31,736 nucleotides of DNA from Streptomyces sp. NRRL F-5727 (GCF_000719555.1 NZ_JOGX01000070.1:1-31736); one strand, 5' to 3'; shown: positions 7,521 through 16,648, counted from the first letter of the stretch. The notes: generated by a model from the sequence alone, not told the origin. Program-made: numbers and translations.

Positions 7521-8711
7521 GTGAACCAGGACGAGCCCAAGCCGCAGCGGACCGAGGAACCCGGCGGCGGGATCCTCATGGGCCGGCCCTTCGGCGTGCC
7601 CGTCTACGTCGCACCCAGCTGGTTCCTCGTCGCCGCCCTCATCACCTGGGTCTTCGGCGGCCAGATCGAACGCGTCCTGCCCGACCTCGGCGCCGCCCGC
7701 TACCTGGTCTCCCTCTTCTTCGCCGTCGCCTTCTACGCCTCCGTCCTCGTCCACGAACTCGCCCACACCATCGCCGCCCTCCGCTTCAAGCTCCCGGTCC
7801 GGCGCATCCAGCTCCAGTTCTTCGGCGGCGTCTCCGAGATCGAGAAGGAGTCCGAGACCCCCGGCCGCGAGTTCGTCCTCGCCTTCGTCGGCCCGCTCCT
7901 CTCCCTCGTCCTCGCCGGCGTCTTCTACGCCGCCATGCACGCCGTCGAGCCCGGCACCGTCCCCGGAGTCCTCCTCGCCGGCCTGATGATCTCCAACCTC
8001 ATCGTCGCCGCGTTCAACCTCCTCCCCGGCCTCCCGCTCGACGGCGGCCGGATGCTCCGCGCCGTCGTCTGGAAGATCACCGGCAAGCCCATGAGCGGCA
8101 CCGTCGCCGCCGCCTGGGTCGGCCGCGCCCTCGCCATCACCGTCCTCATCGGGCTTCCCCTCCTCACCCGCACCGGCTGGCTCGGCAACTCCACCGCCGA
8201 CATCGACGGCTTCACCACCGTCACCGACGCCCTCCTCGCCGCCATCCTGGCCGCCATCATCTGGACCGGCGCCGGCAACAGCCTCCGCATGGCCCGCCTC
8301 CGCGAGCACCTCCCCGACCTCCGCGCCCGCGCCCTCACCCGCCGCGCCATCCCCGTCGAACCCGACACCCCCCTCTCCGAGGCCCTCCGCCGCGCCAACG
8401 AGGCCGGCGCCCGCGCCCTCGTCGTCGTCGACGCCACCGGCAGCCCCACCGGCATCGTCCGCGAGACCGCCATCGCCGCCGTCCCCCAGCACCGCCGCCC
8501 CTGGGTCGCCGTCACCACCCTCGCCCAGGACCTCACCGACGGCATGCGCGTCCCCGCCGAGCTGACCGGGCAGCCCCTCCTCGACCACCTGCGCGCCACC
8601 CCCGCCACCGAGTACCTCGTCATCGAGGAGACCGGCGAGATCTACGGCGTCCTCTCCACCACCGACGTCGAGCGCGCCTTCGTGAAGGCCATGGCACGAC
8701 CGTCCCAGTAA
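7521..8711 (+). CDS. Site-2 protease family (M50) membrane metalloprotease with CBS domains
   Basis: A 396-residue intramembrane zinc protease, likely cleaving membrane-embedded substrates such as anti-sigma factors. The zinc site is HELAH (78-82) at the end of a membrane helix, and the third ligand is D174 in NLLPGLPLDGG. About six hydrophobic segments are visible, among them WFLVAALITWVFGG, LVSLFFAVAFYASVLV and VLAFVGPLLSLVLAGVFYAAM. The C-terminal third (about 270-390) holds two CBS-like repeats (AIPVEPDTPLSEALRRANEAGARALVVVD...), which in related Rip3-type proteases may sense nucleotides. GTG 7521 is chosen because AGAGG (7511-7515) precedes it at five bases; the GTG at 7479 lacks such a site. 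The substrate is unknown. Confidence 0.92.
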   Translation: MNQDEPKPQRTEEPGGGILMGRPFGVPVYVAPSWFLVAALITWVFGGQIERVLPDLGAARYLVSLFFAVAFYASVLVHELAHTIAALRFKLPVRRIQLQFFGGVSEIEKESETPGREFVLAFVGPLLSLVLAGVFYAAMHAVEPGTVPGVLLAGLMISNLIVAAFNLLPGLPLDGGRMLRAVVWKITGKPMSGTVAAAWVGRALAITVLIGLPLLTRTGWLGNSTADIDGFTTVTDALLAAILAAIIWTGAGNSLRMARLREHLPDLRARALTRRAIPVEPDTPLSEALRRANEAGARALVVVDATGSPTGIVRETAIAAVPQHRRPWVAVTTLAQDLTDGMRVPAELTGQPLLDHLRATPATEYLVIEETGEIYGVLSTTDVERAFVKAMARPSQ

Positions 8712-8717
8712 CACCGG

Positions 8718-8723
8718 TACTCT
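8718..8723 (+). promoter_or_regulatory. -10 box of a leaderless trmI promoter
   Basis: TACTCT is followed by six bases and then the ATG at 8730, and there is no Shine-Dalgarno sequence. This is the standard arrangement of a leaderless actinobacterial transcript. Confidence 0.6.
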
Positions 8724-8729
8724 GTTCCC

Positions 8730-9617
8730 ATGTCCGAACCGACCGGTGCCGCCCGCCGACGCGGGCCCTTCAAGGTCGGGGACCAGGTTCAGCTGACCGA
8801 CCCCAAGGGCCGCCACTACACGTTCACGCTCGAAGAGGGAAAGAACTTCCACACCCACAAGGGTTCCTTCCCGCACGACGAGCTGATCGGCGCTCCCGAG
8901 GGCAGCGTTGTCCGCACCACCGGAAACGTGGCCTACCTCGCGCTGCGCCCCCTGCTCCCCGACTACGTCCTGTCCATGCCCCGCGGCGCCGCCGTGGTCT
9001 ACCCGAAGGACGCGGGACAGATCCTCGCCTTCGCCGACATCTTCCCCGGCGCGCGCGTCGTGGAGGCCGGCGTCGGCTCCGGCTCGCTCAGCAGCTTCCT
9101 GCTCCGCGCCATCGGCGACAGCGGCATGCTGCACTCCTACGAGCGCCGTGAGGACTTCGCCGAGATCGCGAAGGGCAACGTCGAGCGCTACTTCGGCGGC
9201 CCCCACCCGGCCTGGCAGCTGACCGTCGGCGACCTCCAGGACAACCTGACCGACACCGACGTCGACCGGGTCATCCTGGACATGCTCGCCCCCTGGGAGT
9301 GCCTGGAGGCCGTCTCCAAGTCGCTCGTCCCGGGCGGCATCCTCTGCTGCTACGTGGCCACCACCACCCAGCTCGCCCGCACCGTGGAGTCCATCCGCGA
9401 GATCGGCTGCTACGCCGAGCCGCAGCCGTGGGAGTCCATGATCCGCAACTGGCACGTCGAGGGCCTGGCCGTCCGCCCCGATCACCGCATGATCGGCCAC
9501 ACCGGCTTCCTCGTCACCGCCCGCCGCCTCGCGGACGGCGTGGAGCCCCCGATGCGCCGCCGCCGCCCCGCCAAGGGCGCCTACGGCGAGGACTACGACG
9601 GCCCCAACAAGGGCTGA
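8730..9617 (+). CDS. trmI: tRNA (adenine-58-N1)-methyltransferase
   Basis: A 295-residue S-adenosylmethionine-dependent enzyme that makes m1A58 in the T-loop of tRNA; the family works as a homotetramer. The N-terminal beta domain (GPFKVGDQVQLTDPKGRHYTFTLEEGKNFHTHKG) is typical of TrmI. The Rossmann methyltransferase domain begins at QILAFADIFPGARVVEAGVGSGSLSSFLL, with HSYERREDFAEIAKGN as motif II and DRVILDMLAPWE as the catalytic-region motif. The C-terminus ends in basic residues (RRRRPAKG). Length is typical. In many actinobacteria this gene lies near arc/mpa, as here. The ATG at 8730 looks leaderless. A strong hairpin ends the unit. Confidence 0.95.
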   Translation: MSEPTGAARRRGPFKVGDQVQLTDPKGRHYTFTLEEGKNFHTHKGSFPHDELIGAPEGSVVRTTGNVAYLALRPLLPDYVLSMPRGAAVVYPKDAGQILAFADIFPGARVVEAGVGSGSLSSFLLRAIGDSGMLHSYERREDFAEIAKGNVERYFGGPHPAWQLTVGDLQDNLTDTDVDRVILDMLAPWECLEAVSKSLVPGGILCCYVATTTQLARTVESIREIGCYAEPQPWESMIRNWHVEGLAVRPDHRMIGHTGFLVTARRLADGVEPPMRRRRPAKGAYGEDYDGPNKG

Positions 9618-9637
9618 CACTCCGACAGAACCCAGGC

Positions 9638-9688
9638 CGACGCCGCCACCCGGTCACCCCGCACGCGGGGAACCGGGCGGCGGCGTCG
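9638..9688 (+). terminator. Terminator after trmI
   Basis: CGACGCCGCC (9638-9647) pairs with GGCGGCGTCG (9679-9688), and the interior CCCGGT / ACCGGG and CCCCG / CGGGG also pair. The result is a long, slightly interrupted GC hairpin without a T-run. Confidence 0.75.
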
Positions 9689-9794
9689 CCGTGTTCGGCA
9701 CCCCTGTTCGACACCCCCGGCTGTTCCGCCGCCCTGTGACGTGTGGCACGATGCCCGCAACCCCTCGGCACGACCCTCACAGGAGACGTCTCGC

Positions 9795-10388
9795 GTGCAG
9801 CCCTCCGCCGCCCCGGACCCCGTGGACCTCGCACACACCCACGCCCGGCCGCTGCACTGGCTGGCCACCGCCACCGCGACCGCCGCGGTCGTCGCCCTCG
9901 CCGGCGCCCTCGGCCCCGACGCCGCCGAGGCGGGCCCCGCGACGGCTTCCGCTTCCGCCCCCGCGGCCCCCGGCCCGGCCGCCGCACCCGACGCCGACAC
10001 CGCGGCCTTCCCGCTCGAGTGCGGGGGAGCGGACCACCGGATCGCCCAGCGCGTCACCGGCGACCTGGACGGCGACAAGAACCCCGAGACCGTTGCGGTC
10101 GTACACTGCGAAGCCGGATCCGGAACTCCGCCCGCCGGCCTGTACGTCCTCACCCGCGGCCGCGGCGACCAGGCCCCCGCGCGCGTGGTGGCCACCCTCG
10201 TCGACCCGCGCGAGCAGCGCAGCGTCACCGGCCTCGCGATCCGCGACGGCGCCGTCCGCGCCACCCTGCTCGGCTACTCGTCCCCCGACGTCCCCAGCTG
10301 CTGCCCCGACGAGAAGGAGCAGGTCACCTGGGAGTGGACCGGCGGCGCCTTCGTCCGCTCCGCCGGCGCCCACGCACGCGGGGTCTGA
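9795..10388 (+). CDS. Exported or membrane-anchored hypothetical protein
   Basis: A 197-residue protein of unknown function. After a short N-terminal tail comes a hydrophobic segment (WLATATATAAVVALAGALG, about 23-41), then an Ala/Pro-rich linker, then a compact domain. That domain contains GDLDGDKNPETVAVVHCEAG, resembling the calcium-binding FG-GAP/VCBS-like repeats of extracellular proteins, and C-C in DVPSCCPDEKEQVTWEW. Cysteines at ECGG, VHCE and SCC could form disulfides outside the cell. GTG 9795 follows AGGAG (9781-9785) at nine bases. The gene ends three bases before the convergent ferredoxin stop. It could be an anchored lipoprotein-like or secreted factor; I cannot assign a role. 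Confidence 0.75.
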   Translation: MQPSAAPDPVDLAHTHARPLHWLATATATAAVVALAGALGPDAAEAGPATASASAPAAPGPAAAPDADTAAFPLECGGADHRIAQRVTGDLDGDKNPETVAVVHCEAGSGTPPAGLYVLTRGRGDQAPARVVATLVDPREQRSVTGLAIRDGAVRATLLGYSSPDVPSCCPDEKEQVTWEWTGGAFVRSAGAHARGV

Positions 10389-10391
10389 CCG

Positions 10392-10703
10392 TCACTCCGC
10401 GTCGGGGCCGTACACCTCGACGCGGTCCCGGACCCGCCGCACATGGATGCAGTCGCCCGGGCACTCCTTCGCCGAGTCCACCACGTCCTGGAGCAGCGGC
10501 AGCGGCACCGGCGTCGTGGCGCCCGCCTCCTGGAGCAGCTCGTCGTCCGCACTCTTCACATACGCGAGCCCGTCGATGTCCAGCTCGAAGACCTCGGGGG
10601 CGTACTGCGCGCAGATCCCGTCCCCGGTGCACAGGTCCTGGTCGATCCAGACCTCCAGAGCCTCCTCGGCCCCTTCGGCCGGCGCCTCGTGCTGCACGCT
10701 CAT
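10392..10703 (-). CDS. Small ferredoxin, probably [3Fe-4S] type
   Basis: A 103-residue acidic electron carrier. Cluster ligands are visible in VWIDQDLCTGDGICAQYAPEVFELD and, near the C-terminus, AKECPGDCIHV. The spacing C-X5-C plus a distant CP is that of single-cluster [3Fe-4S] (or convertible [4Fe-4S]) ferredoxins used by Streptomyces P450s. A short acidic tail precedes the domain. ATG 10703 is preceded by AGAAGAG with almost no spacing, so the GTG two codons later is an alternative start. The gene is transcribed divergently from mpa/arc. The window also holds a P450 gene at 29.4 kb, but partnership is only a guess. Confidence 0.88.
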   Translation of the reverse strand: MSVQHEAPAEGAEEALEVWIDQDLCTGDGICAQYAPEVFELDIDGLAYVKSADDELLQEAGATTPVPLPLLQDVVDSAKECPGDCIHVRRVRDRVEVYGPDAE

Positions 10704-10876
10704 CTCTTCTGCCGTTTCTGCTCCGCGCGGACAATTGAGGCCGCGACCCGCGGGTGTTGACCCCTCACGACGATACAACTGCCCGCTTTCAGAGCGTGAA
10801 GGGTGGGTATTCCCCTGGCGAGAGGGGAAGCGCAAGGGTGAAGATCGGACACGCCCCGGAGTCTTTTTGATCTAGG

Positions 10877-10906
10877 GGTTTCAATCATCACCCACGCAGG
10901 TAGGGT
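10877..10906 (+). promoter_or_regulatory. Promoter of mpa/arc
   Basis: TAGGGT (10901-10906) is a good TANNNT -10 box. Seventeen bases upstream lies GTTTCA (10878-10883), in the heptamer GGTTTCA. The pafA promoter has the same heptamer at the same spacing. The start would be near 10912, leaving a leader of about 33 nt with a strong GGAGGAGG ribosome site. Confidence 0.55.
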
Positions 10907-10944
10907 CAGGATGCGTCCAGCTCCCCTTGGAGGAGGTGAGGACC

Positions 10945-12711
10945 GTGGCAGCCCACGACGACGACATCAACCGCGGCATCCGGCCGGGGCGGGGGTCTGA
11001 AGACCCCGCCGGCCAGGTTGCCTATCTCGAGCAGGAAATCGCCGTCCTGCGCCGCAAGCTCGCCGACTCTCCGCGACACACGAGGATTCTCGAAGAGCGG
11101 ATCGTCGAGCTGCAGACGAACCTGGCCGGCGTGTCCGCGCAGAACGAAAGGCTGGCGAACACGCTCCGTGAGGCACGCGACCAGATCGTGGCCCTCAAGG
11201 AGGAGGTCGACCGGCTCGCGCAGCCGCCGGCCGGCTTCGGTGTCTTCCTGCAGGCGAACGAGGACGGCACATGCGACATCATCACCGGGGGCCGCAAGCT
11301 CCGGGTGAACGTGAGCCCCAGCGTCGAGCTCGACGAGCTCCGGCGCGGCCAGGAAGTCATGCTCAACGAGGCGCTCAACGTGGTCGAGGCCATGGAGTTC
11401 GAGCGCGCCGGGGACATCGTCACCCTCAAGGAGATCCTCGAGGACGGCGAGCGCGCCCTGGTGGTCGGGCACACCGACGAGGAGCGGGTGGTGAGGCTCG
11501 CCGAGCCTCTGCTGGACGTCACCATCCGCGCCGGCGACGCCCTGCTCTTCGACTCCAGGTCCGGCTACGTCTACGAGGTCGTCCCCAAGAGCGAGGTCGA
11601 GGAACTCGTCCTCGAAGAGGTCCCGGACGTCGACTACGACAAGATCGGCGGTCTGGGCAACCAGATCGAGCTGATCCGCGACGCGGTCGAGCTCCCGTAC
11701 CTCTACCCGGACCTGTTCAAGGAGCACGAACTGCGGCCGCCCAAGGGCATCCTGCTCTACGGGCCGCCCGGCTGCGGCAAGACGCTCATCGCCAAGGCCG
11801 TCGCCAACTCCCTGGCCAAGAAGGTCGCCGAGGTCACCGGCCAGCCCGCGGGGAAGTCCTACTTCCTCAACATCAAGGGCCCCGAGCTCCTCAACAAGTA
11901 CGTCGGCGAGACCGAGCGGCACATCCGCCTGGTCTTCCAGCGGGCCCGTGAGAAGGCGAGCGAGGGCACCCCCGTCATCGTCTTCTTCGACGAGATGGAG
12001 TCGCTCTTCCGCACCCGCGGATCGGGCGTCAGCTCGGACGTGGAGAACACCATCGTCCCCCAGCTGCTCGCCGAGATCGACGGCGTCGAGGGCCTGGAGA
12101 ACGTGATCGTGATCGGCGCCTCCAACCGCGAGGACATGATCGACCCCGCGATCCTCCGCCCCGGCCGGCTCGACGTGAAGATCAAGATCGAGCGCCCGGA
12201 CGCCGAGGCCGCGAAGGACATCTTCGCGAAGTACCTCACCGCCAACCTCCCGCTCCACACGGACGACGTCGCCGAGCACAGCGGCTCCAAGGCCGCCGCC
12301 GCGCACGGAATGATCCAGTCCGTCGTCGAGCAGATGTACGCGGAATCCGAGGAGAACCGCTTCCTCGAAGTCACGTACGCCAACGGCGACAAGGAAGTCC
12401 TCTACTTCAAGGACTTCAACTCCGGCGCGATGATCCAGAACATCGTCGACCGGGCCAAGAAGATGGCCATCAAGGCATTCCTCGACCACAACCAGAAGGG
12501 CATCCGCGTCTCCCACCTCCTCCAGGCGTGCGTGGACGAGTTCAAGGAGAACGAGGACCTGCCCAACACCACCAACCCCGACGACTGGGCCCGCATCTCC
12601 GGAAAGAAGGGCGAGCGGATCGTCTTCATCCGCACCCTCGTCACCGGAAAGCAGGGCGCGGACACCGGACGCTCCATCGACACGGTGGCCAACACCGGTC
12701 AGTACCTGTAA
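10945..12711 (+). CDS. mpa (arc): Proteasomal AAA+ unfoldase ARC/Mpa
   Basis: A 588-residue hexameric ATPase that recognises Pup on tagged proteins, unfolds them and threads them into the 20S proteasome. The N-terminal coiled coil (about 25-85, [17 protein letters not shown] onward) is the Pup-binding region. An OB-fold region follows ([25 protein letters not shown]). The AAA domain has Walker A GPPGCGKT (273-280), Walker [11 protein letters not shown] (D349, E350) and the [17 protein letters not shown] segment. The protein ends in GQYL, whose penultimate Tyr docks into the proteasome alpha ring. GTG 10945 is chosen from the GGAGGAGGTGAGG just upstream; the TTG at 10927 overlaps that site. 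All catalytic elements are intact. Confidence 0.97.
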   Translation: MAAHDDDINRGIRPGRGSEDPAGQVAYLEQEIAVLRRKLADSPRHTRILEERIVELQTNLAGVSAQNERLANTLREARDQIVALKEEVDRLAQPPAGFGVFLQANEDGTCDIITGGRKLRVNVSPSVELDELRRGQEVMLNEALNVVEAMEFERAGDIVTLKEILEDGERALVVGHTDEERVVRLAEPLLDVTIRAGDALLFDSRSGYVYEVVPKSEVEELVLEEVPDVDYDKIGGLGNQIELIRDAVELPYLYPDLFKEHELRPPKGILLYGPPGCGKTLIAKAVANSLAKKVAEVTGQPAGKSYFLNIKGPELLNKYVGETERHIRLVFQRAREKASEGTPVIVFFDEMESLFRTRGSGVSSDVENTIVPQLLAEIDGVEGLENVIVIGASNREDMIDPAILRPGRLDVKIKIERPDAEAAKDIFAKYLTANLPLHTDDVAEHSGSKAAAAHGMIQSVVEQMYAESEENRFLEVTYANGDKEVLYFKDFNSGAMIQNIVDRAKKMAIKAFLDHNQKGIRVSHLLQACVDEFKENEDLPNTTNPDDWARISGKKGERIVFIRTLVTGKQGADTGRSIDTVANTGQYL

Positions 12712-12721
12712 AAGCGCACAC

Positions 12722-12758
12722 CGGCTGCGGATGTCCGGAAACCGGGCATCCGCAGCCG
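12722..12758 (+). terminator. Terminator after mpa/arc
   Basis: The arms at 12722-12738 and 12742-12758 form a 17-bp stem with one T-G wobble and an AAA loop, starting 10 nt after the stop. There is no long T-run. It suggests that dop has its own promoter. Confidence 0.8.
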
Positions 12759-12836
12759 TCGCATTCACCCAGGAAAAACTCCCGGCCACATCCGGGAAAT
12801 ACCGCAAGTGATCTCCCCACCAGCGCGGAGCCGCTC

Positions 12837-12842
12837 TAGGCT
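12837..12842 (+). promoter_or_regulatory. Putative -10 box for dop
   Basis: TAGGCT fits TANNNT, about 50 nt before the dop start and downstream of the arc terminator. No clear -35 hexamer is seen. Confidence 0.4.
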
Positions 12843-12893
12843 CTTCGGTACCGCCGAGTCGCGCACTGAGCGCCGCCGGGCAAGGAGGGCCGC

Positions 12894-14405
12894 ATGACCG
12901 TACGGCGAGTAATGGGCATCGAGACGGAGTACGGGATCTCCGTCCCGGGCCACCCGAACGCCAATGCCATGCTCACCTCGTCCCAGATCGTCAACGCCTA
13001 CGCCGCGGCGATGCACCGGGCGCGCCGCGCCCGCTGGGACTTCGAGGAGGAGAACCCGCTGCGGGACGCCCGCGGCTTCGACCTCGCCCGCGAGGCCGCC
13101 GACTCCAGCCAGCTCACCGACGAGGACATCGGCCTCGCCAACGTGATCCTCACCAACGGCGCCCGACTCTACGTGGACCACGCCCACCCCGAGTACAGCG
13201 CCCCCGAGGTCACCAACCCGCGCGACGCCGTCCTCTGGGACAAGGCCGGCGAGCGGATCATGGCCGAGGCCGCCGAGCGCGCCGCCCAGCTCCCCGGCGC
13301 CCAGCCGATCCACCTCTACAAGAACAACACCGACAACAAGGGCGCCTCCTACGGCACGCACGAGAACTACCTGATGAAGCGGGAGACCCCCTTCTCGGAC
13401 ATCGTGCGCCACCTCACGCCCTTCTTCGTCTCCCGTCAGGTCGTCACCGGCGCGGGCCGGGTCGGCATCGGCCAGGACGGGCGCGAGAACGGCTTCCAGA
13501 TCAGCCAGCGCGCCGACTACTTCGAGGTCGAGGTCGGCCTGGAGACCACCCTCAAGCGGCCCATCATCAACACCCGTGACGAGCCGCACGCCGACGCCGA
13601 GAAGTACCGCCGGCTGCACGTGATCATCGGGGACGCCAACCTCTCCGAGATCTCCACCTACCTCAAGCTGGGCACCACGGCGCTCGTCCTCTCCATGATC
13701 GAGGACGGCTTCATCACCGTGGACCTCGCCGTCGACCAGCCCGTCCGCACCCTCCACCACGTCTCCCACGACCCCTCCCTCCAGTACCTCGTCACGCTGC
13801 GCAGCGGCCGGACACTCACCGCCGTCCAGCTCCAGATGGAGTACTGCGAGCTGGCCAGGAAGTACGTCGACGAGCGGTACGGGGCGGACGCCGACGAGCA
13901 GACCAAGGACGTCATGTCCCGCTGGGAGGACACGCTCAACCGGCTGGAGAACGATCCGATGAGCCTCGCCGGCGAGCTGGACTGGATCGCCAAGCGGGAG
14001 CTCATGGAGGGTTACCGGCGGCGGGACGGCCTCGACTGGGACGCGGCCCGGCTGCACCTGGTGGACCTCCAGTACGCGGACGTGCGGCCCGAGAAGGGGC
14101 TGTACAACCGGCTGGCGGCCCGCGGGCGCATGAAGCGGCTGCTGGACGAGGCCGAGGTGGAGCGGGCCGAGACGGCGCCTCCGGAGGACACCCGGGCCTA
14201 TTTCCGGGGCCGCTGCCTGGAGCAGTACGCCGACGACGTCGCCGCGGCCTCCTGGGACTCGGTGATCTTCGACCTGCCGGGCCGCGACTCGCTCCAGCGC
14301 GTCCCGACGCTGGAGCCGCTGCGCGGCACCAAGGCCCATGTGGCGGCGCTCCTGGACCGCTGCCGCACCGCGGAGGAACTCGTCAGGGTTCTCTCCGGCA
14401 ACTGA
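12894..14405 (+). CDS. dop: Pup deamidase/depupylase
   Basis: A 503-residue glutamine-synthetase-fold enzyme that removes Pup from proteins by cleaving the isopeptide bond; in species with Pup-Gln it also deamidates Pup. Motifs are GIETEYGIS (E10, ATP/metal site), [17 protein letters not shown] (D95, the conserved catalytic Asp), [18 protein letters not shown] and [23 protein letters not shown]. The insertion at about 45-80 is the flexible Dop-loop that distinguishes Dop from PafA. ATG 12894 has AAGGAGGG (12882-12888) at ideal spacing. Because the Pup encoded here already ends in Glu, depupylation is the expected main job. Confidence 0.96.
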   Translation: MTVRRVMGIETEYGISVPGHPNANAMLTSSQIVNAYAAAMHRARRARWDFEEENPLRDARGFDLAREAADSSQLTDEDIGLANVILTNGARLYVDHAHPEYSAPEVTNPRDAVLWDKAGERIMAEAAERAAQLPGAQPIHLYKNNTDNKGASYGTHENYLMKRETPFSDIVRHLTPFFVSRQVVTGAGRVGIGQDGRENGFQISQRADYFEVEVGLETTLKRPIINTRDEPHADAEKYRRLHVIIGDANLSEISTYLKLGTTALVLSMIEDGFITVDLAVDQPVRTLHHVSHDPSLQYLVTLRSGRTLTAVQLQMEYCELARKYVDERYGADADEQTKDVMSRWEDTLNRLENDPMSLAGELDWIAKRELMEGYRRRDGLDWDAARLHLVDLQYADVRPEKGLYNRLAARGRMKRLLDEAEVERAETAPPEDTRAYFRGRCLEQYADDVAAASWDSVIFDLPGRDSLQRVPTLEPLRGTKAHVAALLDRCRTAEELVRVLSGN

Positions 14406-14481
14406 TTCGAGACCTGAACAGGGGCTGAAACGGCCGGCCCCTGGGAATCATGAAAGCAGTGCCCGGACGGAGGGAAACGCG

Positions 14482-14511
14482 GGGGCCGATGTCGGCCCCG
14501 GCTTGTAGGGT
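14482..14511 (+). promoter_or_regulatory. pup promoter with palindrome and PafBC-like element
   Basis: TAGGGT (14506-14511) is the -10 box. ATGTCGGCC (14489-14497) followed by exactly eight bases precedes it. This matches six of nine positions of the PafBC motif TTGTCRGTG-N8-TANNNT, including the whole TGTCRG core. The same bases lie within a perfect inverted repeat, GGGGCCGA (14482-14489) / TCGGCCCC (14492-14499), which could be an operator or a short terminator after dop. Confidence 0.5.
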
Positions 14512-14571
14512 CTGATCTTGGAGGACCCGACAGCACCGGTCCGAGCGATCCGATTCGAGCGGGGTGAGGTA

Positions 14572-14784
14572 ATGGCGACCAAGGACACCGGCGGCGGGCA
14601 GCAGAAGGCGACGCGTTCCACGGAAGAGGTCGAGGAGACCACCACGGAGGCGAGCTCCGACCTCAAGGAACGCCAGGAGAAGCTGAGCGACGACGTCGAC
14701 TCCGTCCTGGACGAGATCGACGACGTGCTCGAGGAGAACGCGGAGGACTTCGTGCGGTCCTTCGTGCAGAAGGGCGGCGAGTAG
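14572..14784 (+). CDS. pup: Prokaryotic ubiquitin-like protein Pup, ending in Glu
   Basis: A 70-residue, largely disordered protein tag that PafA attaches to lysines of target proteins. The sequence begins [15 protein letters not shown] and has the conserved acidic helix-forming segment [21 protein letters not shown] that binds the Mpa coiled coil. It ends QKGGE. The last residue is Glu, the form PafA can use directly, rather than the Gln found in mycobacteria. ATG 14572 is the conserved start, preceded by a GGGGTGAGGT ribosome site. An in-frame TTG at 14518 lies six bases from the -10 box and would give an 18-residue extension; I consider that unlikely. A large hairpin separates pup from prcB. 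Confidence 0.97.
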   Translation: MATKDTGGGQQKATRSTEEVEETTTEASSDLKERQEKLSDDVDSVLDEIDDVLEENAEDFVRSFVQKGGE

Positions 14785-14794
14785 CCGCACCCCA

Positions 14795-14855
14795 CCTGTC
14801 GTTCCCGTCCCCGGAGCCCCGTGAAGAAGCCGTGGGCCCGGGGACGGATGACAGG
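14795..14855 (+). terminator. Large hairpin between pup and prcB
   Basis: CCTGTC (14795-14800) pairs with GACAGG (14850-14855), and CCGTCCCCGG (14805-14814) pairs with CCGGGGACGG (14838-14847): 16 bp with a small internal loop and a 23-nt apical loop. It starts 10 nt after the pup stop. It may be a partial terminator or a stabilising element, allowing more Pup than proteasome to be made. Confidence 0.65.
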
Positions 14856-14867
14856 CCCTCGCACGGG

Positions 14868-14873
14868 TATGGT
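14868..14873 (+). promoter_or_regulatory. Possible internal -10 box before prcB
   Basis: TATGGT fits TANNNT just after the pup hairpin and about 75 nt before prcB. There is no convincing -35, so this is a weak call. Confidence 0.25.
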
Positions 14874-14945
14874 CCGTACACAGCAATCAAGATCGGCCCG
14901 CGCGAGCCAGGGGCGGGCCCTTCTCAGCCACCCGGAAGGAATCGC

Positions 14946-15785
14946 GTGGAAGCCAACCCTCGTAGCATCGGGCGTCTGCCGGCGGCCTTCCTGACGCCGG
15001 GCTCGTCCTCGTTCATCGACTTCCTCGCCGACCACTCGCCGGAACTGCTGCCGGGGAACCGGAAGCTGCCGGAGGGGATCGTCGAGGCTCCGCACGGCAC
15101 CACCATCGTGGCCGCCACGTTCCCGGGCGGCGTCGTGCTCGCCGGTGACCGGCGGGCCACCATGGGCAACATGATCGCCCAGCGGGACATCGAGAAGGTG
15201 TTCCCGGCGGACGAGTACTCCGCCGTCGGCATCGCCGGCACCGCCGGCCTCGCCGTCGAGATGGTCAAGCTCTTCCAGCTGGAGCTGGAGCACTTCGAGA
15301 AGGTGGAGGGCGCCACGCTCTCCCTGGAGGGCAAGGCGAACCGTCTCTCCACCATGATCCGCAGCAACCTGGGCATGGCCATGCAGGGCCTCGCCGTGGT
15401 GCCGCTCTTCGCGGGCTGGGACGAGGGCCGGGAGAAGGGCCGGATCTTCTCGTACGACGTGACCGGCGGCCGCTCCGAGGAGCACGGGTACGCCGCCACG
15501 GGCTCGGGCTCGATCTTCGCCCGCGGCTCCATGAAGAAGCTGTACCGCGAGGACCTCACCGAGCAGCAGGCGACCACCCTGGTCGTGCAGGCGCTGTACG
15601 ACGCGGCGGACGACGACTCGGCGACCGGTGGCCCGGACCTGGCCCGCCGGATCTTCCCGATCGTCACCGTCATCACCGACGAGGGCTTCCGCAGGCTCTC
15701 CGAGGCGGAGTCCTCCGAACTCGCCCGTTCGGTCACCGAGCGGCGTCTGGAGCAGCCGGACGGACCGCGCGCCGCCCTGCTCTGA
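14946..15785 (+). CDS. prcB: 20S proteasome beta subunit (catalytic)
   Basis: A 279-residue precursor of the proteolytic subunit, which forms the two inner heptameric rings. A 51-residue propeptide is removed at PHG51|T52, exposing the nucleophile. In mature numbering the conserved residues are present: T1, D17 ([10 protein letters not shown]) and K33 (QRDIEKVF). The glycine-rich [17 protein letters not shown] and [11 protein letters not shown] segments are typical. GTG 14946 is chosen because GGAAGGA ends five bases before it and the propeptide length matches the family; the long in-frame extension upstream is non-coding leader. prcA follows 46 bp later, so the two subunits are co-expressed. 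Confidence 0.97.
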   Translation: MEANPRSIGRLPAAFLTPGSSSFIDFLADHSPELLPGNRKLPEGIVEAPHGTTIVAATFPGGVVLAGDRRATMGNMIAQRDIEKVFPADEYSAVGIAGTAGLAVEMVKLFQLELEHFEKVEGATLSLEGKANRLSTMIRSNLGMAMQGLAVVPLFAGWDEGREKGRIFSYDVTGGRSEEHGYAATGSGSIFARGSMKKLYREDLTEQQATTLVVQALYDAADDDSATGGPDLARRIFPIVTVITDEGFRRLSEAESSELARSVTERRLEQPDGPRAALL

Positions 15786-15831
15786 TCCGTACGTCGCCCC
15801 CTCACAGCCCAGAAGAAAGGGACGAGCGCCG

Positions 15832-16584
15832 GTGTCGACACCGTTCTACGTCTCACCCCAGCAGGCCATGGCCGACCGCGCGGAATACGCCCGCAAGGGC
15901 ATCGCGCGCGGCCGCAGCCTGGTGGTCCTCCAGTACGCCGACGGCATCGTCTTCGTCGGCGAGAACCCGTCCCGTGCCCTGCACAAGTTCAGCGAGATCT
16001 ACGACCGGATCGGCTTCGCCGCGGCCGGCAAGTACAACGAGTACGAGAACCTGCGCATCGGCGGCGTCCGCTACGCCGACCTGCGCGGCTACACCTACGA
16101 CCGGGACGACGTCACCGCGCGCGGCCTGGCGAACGTCTACGCGCAGACGCTGGGCACCATCTTCTCCAGCGCCGGCGAGAAGCCGTACGAGGTGGAGCTG
16201 GTGGTCGCGGAGGTCGGCACCGAGCCGGCCGGCGACCAGATCTACCGGCTGCCGCACGACGGCTCGATCGTGGACGAGCACGGCTCGGTCGCGGTGGGCG
16301 GCAACGCGGAGCAGATCAGCTCCTTCCTGGACCAGCGGCACCGGGACGGGATGTCGCTCGCGGAGGCCCTGAAGCTGGCCGTGCAGGCGCTCTCCCGGGA
16401 CACCAACGGCACCGAGCGGGAGATCCCCGCGGAGCGCCTGGAGGTGGCGGTGCTGGACCGCACGCGTCCGCAGCAGCGGAAGTTCAAGCGGATCGTCGGG
16501 CGTCAGCTGGTCCGCCTCCTGGAGGCGGACAACGCGGCCCTGGCGAAGACGGACGAACCCTCGGACGAGGCGTCCGAGGAGTAG
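15832..16584 (+). CDS. prcA: 20S proteasome alpha subunit
   Basis: A 250-residue structural subunit of the outer heptameric rings, which gates entry and docks the Mpa C-terminus. The N-terminus [23 protein letters not shown] carries the gate and H0 helix. The core has [19 protein letters not shown] and [24 protein letters not shown]. There is no propeptide or catalytic Thr, as expected. The acidic C-terminal tail ends [10 protein letters not shown]. The GTG start at 15832 has a somewhat distant AAAGGGA site. A perfect 24-bp bidirectional terminator lies eight bases after the stop. Confidence 0.97.
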   Translation: MSTPFYVSPQQAMADRAEYARKGIARGRSLVVLQYADGIVFVGENPSRALHKFSEIYDRIGFAAAGKYNEYENLRIGGVRYADLRGYTYDRDDVTARGLANVYAQTLGTIFSSAGEKPYEVELVVAEVGTEPAGDQIYRLPHDGSIVDEHGSVAVGGNAEQISSFLDQRHRDGMSLAEALKLAVQALSRDTNGTEREIPAERLEVAVLDRTRPQQRKFKRIVGRQLVRLLEADNAALAKTDEPSDEASEE

Positions 16585-16591
16585 ACCCGCG

Positions 16592-16643
16592 GGAACGCGC
16601 GGAGGGGCCCGGTCCTGGTGGACCGGGCCCCTCCGCGCGTTCC
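16592..16643. terminator. Perfect 24-bp bidirectional terminator
   Basis: The arms at 16592-16615 and 16620-16643 pair without mismatch around TGGT. It lies between the convergent prcA and LacI genes and probably ends both transcripts. Confidence 0.9.
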
Positions 16644-16648
16644 GGGGC

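Noticed and set aside
7410..9620. 736-codon minus-strand open frame opposite the protease and trmI genes
   Set aside because: Gly/Asp/Val-rich low-complexity composition typical of GC-rich antisense frames; the plus-strand genes have clear catalytic motifs.
14518..14571. N-terminal extension of Pup from TTG 14518
   Set aside because: Pup conservation begins at MATKDTGG; the extension reads as promoter-proximal leader.
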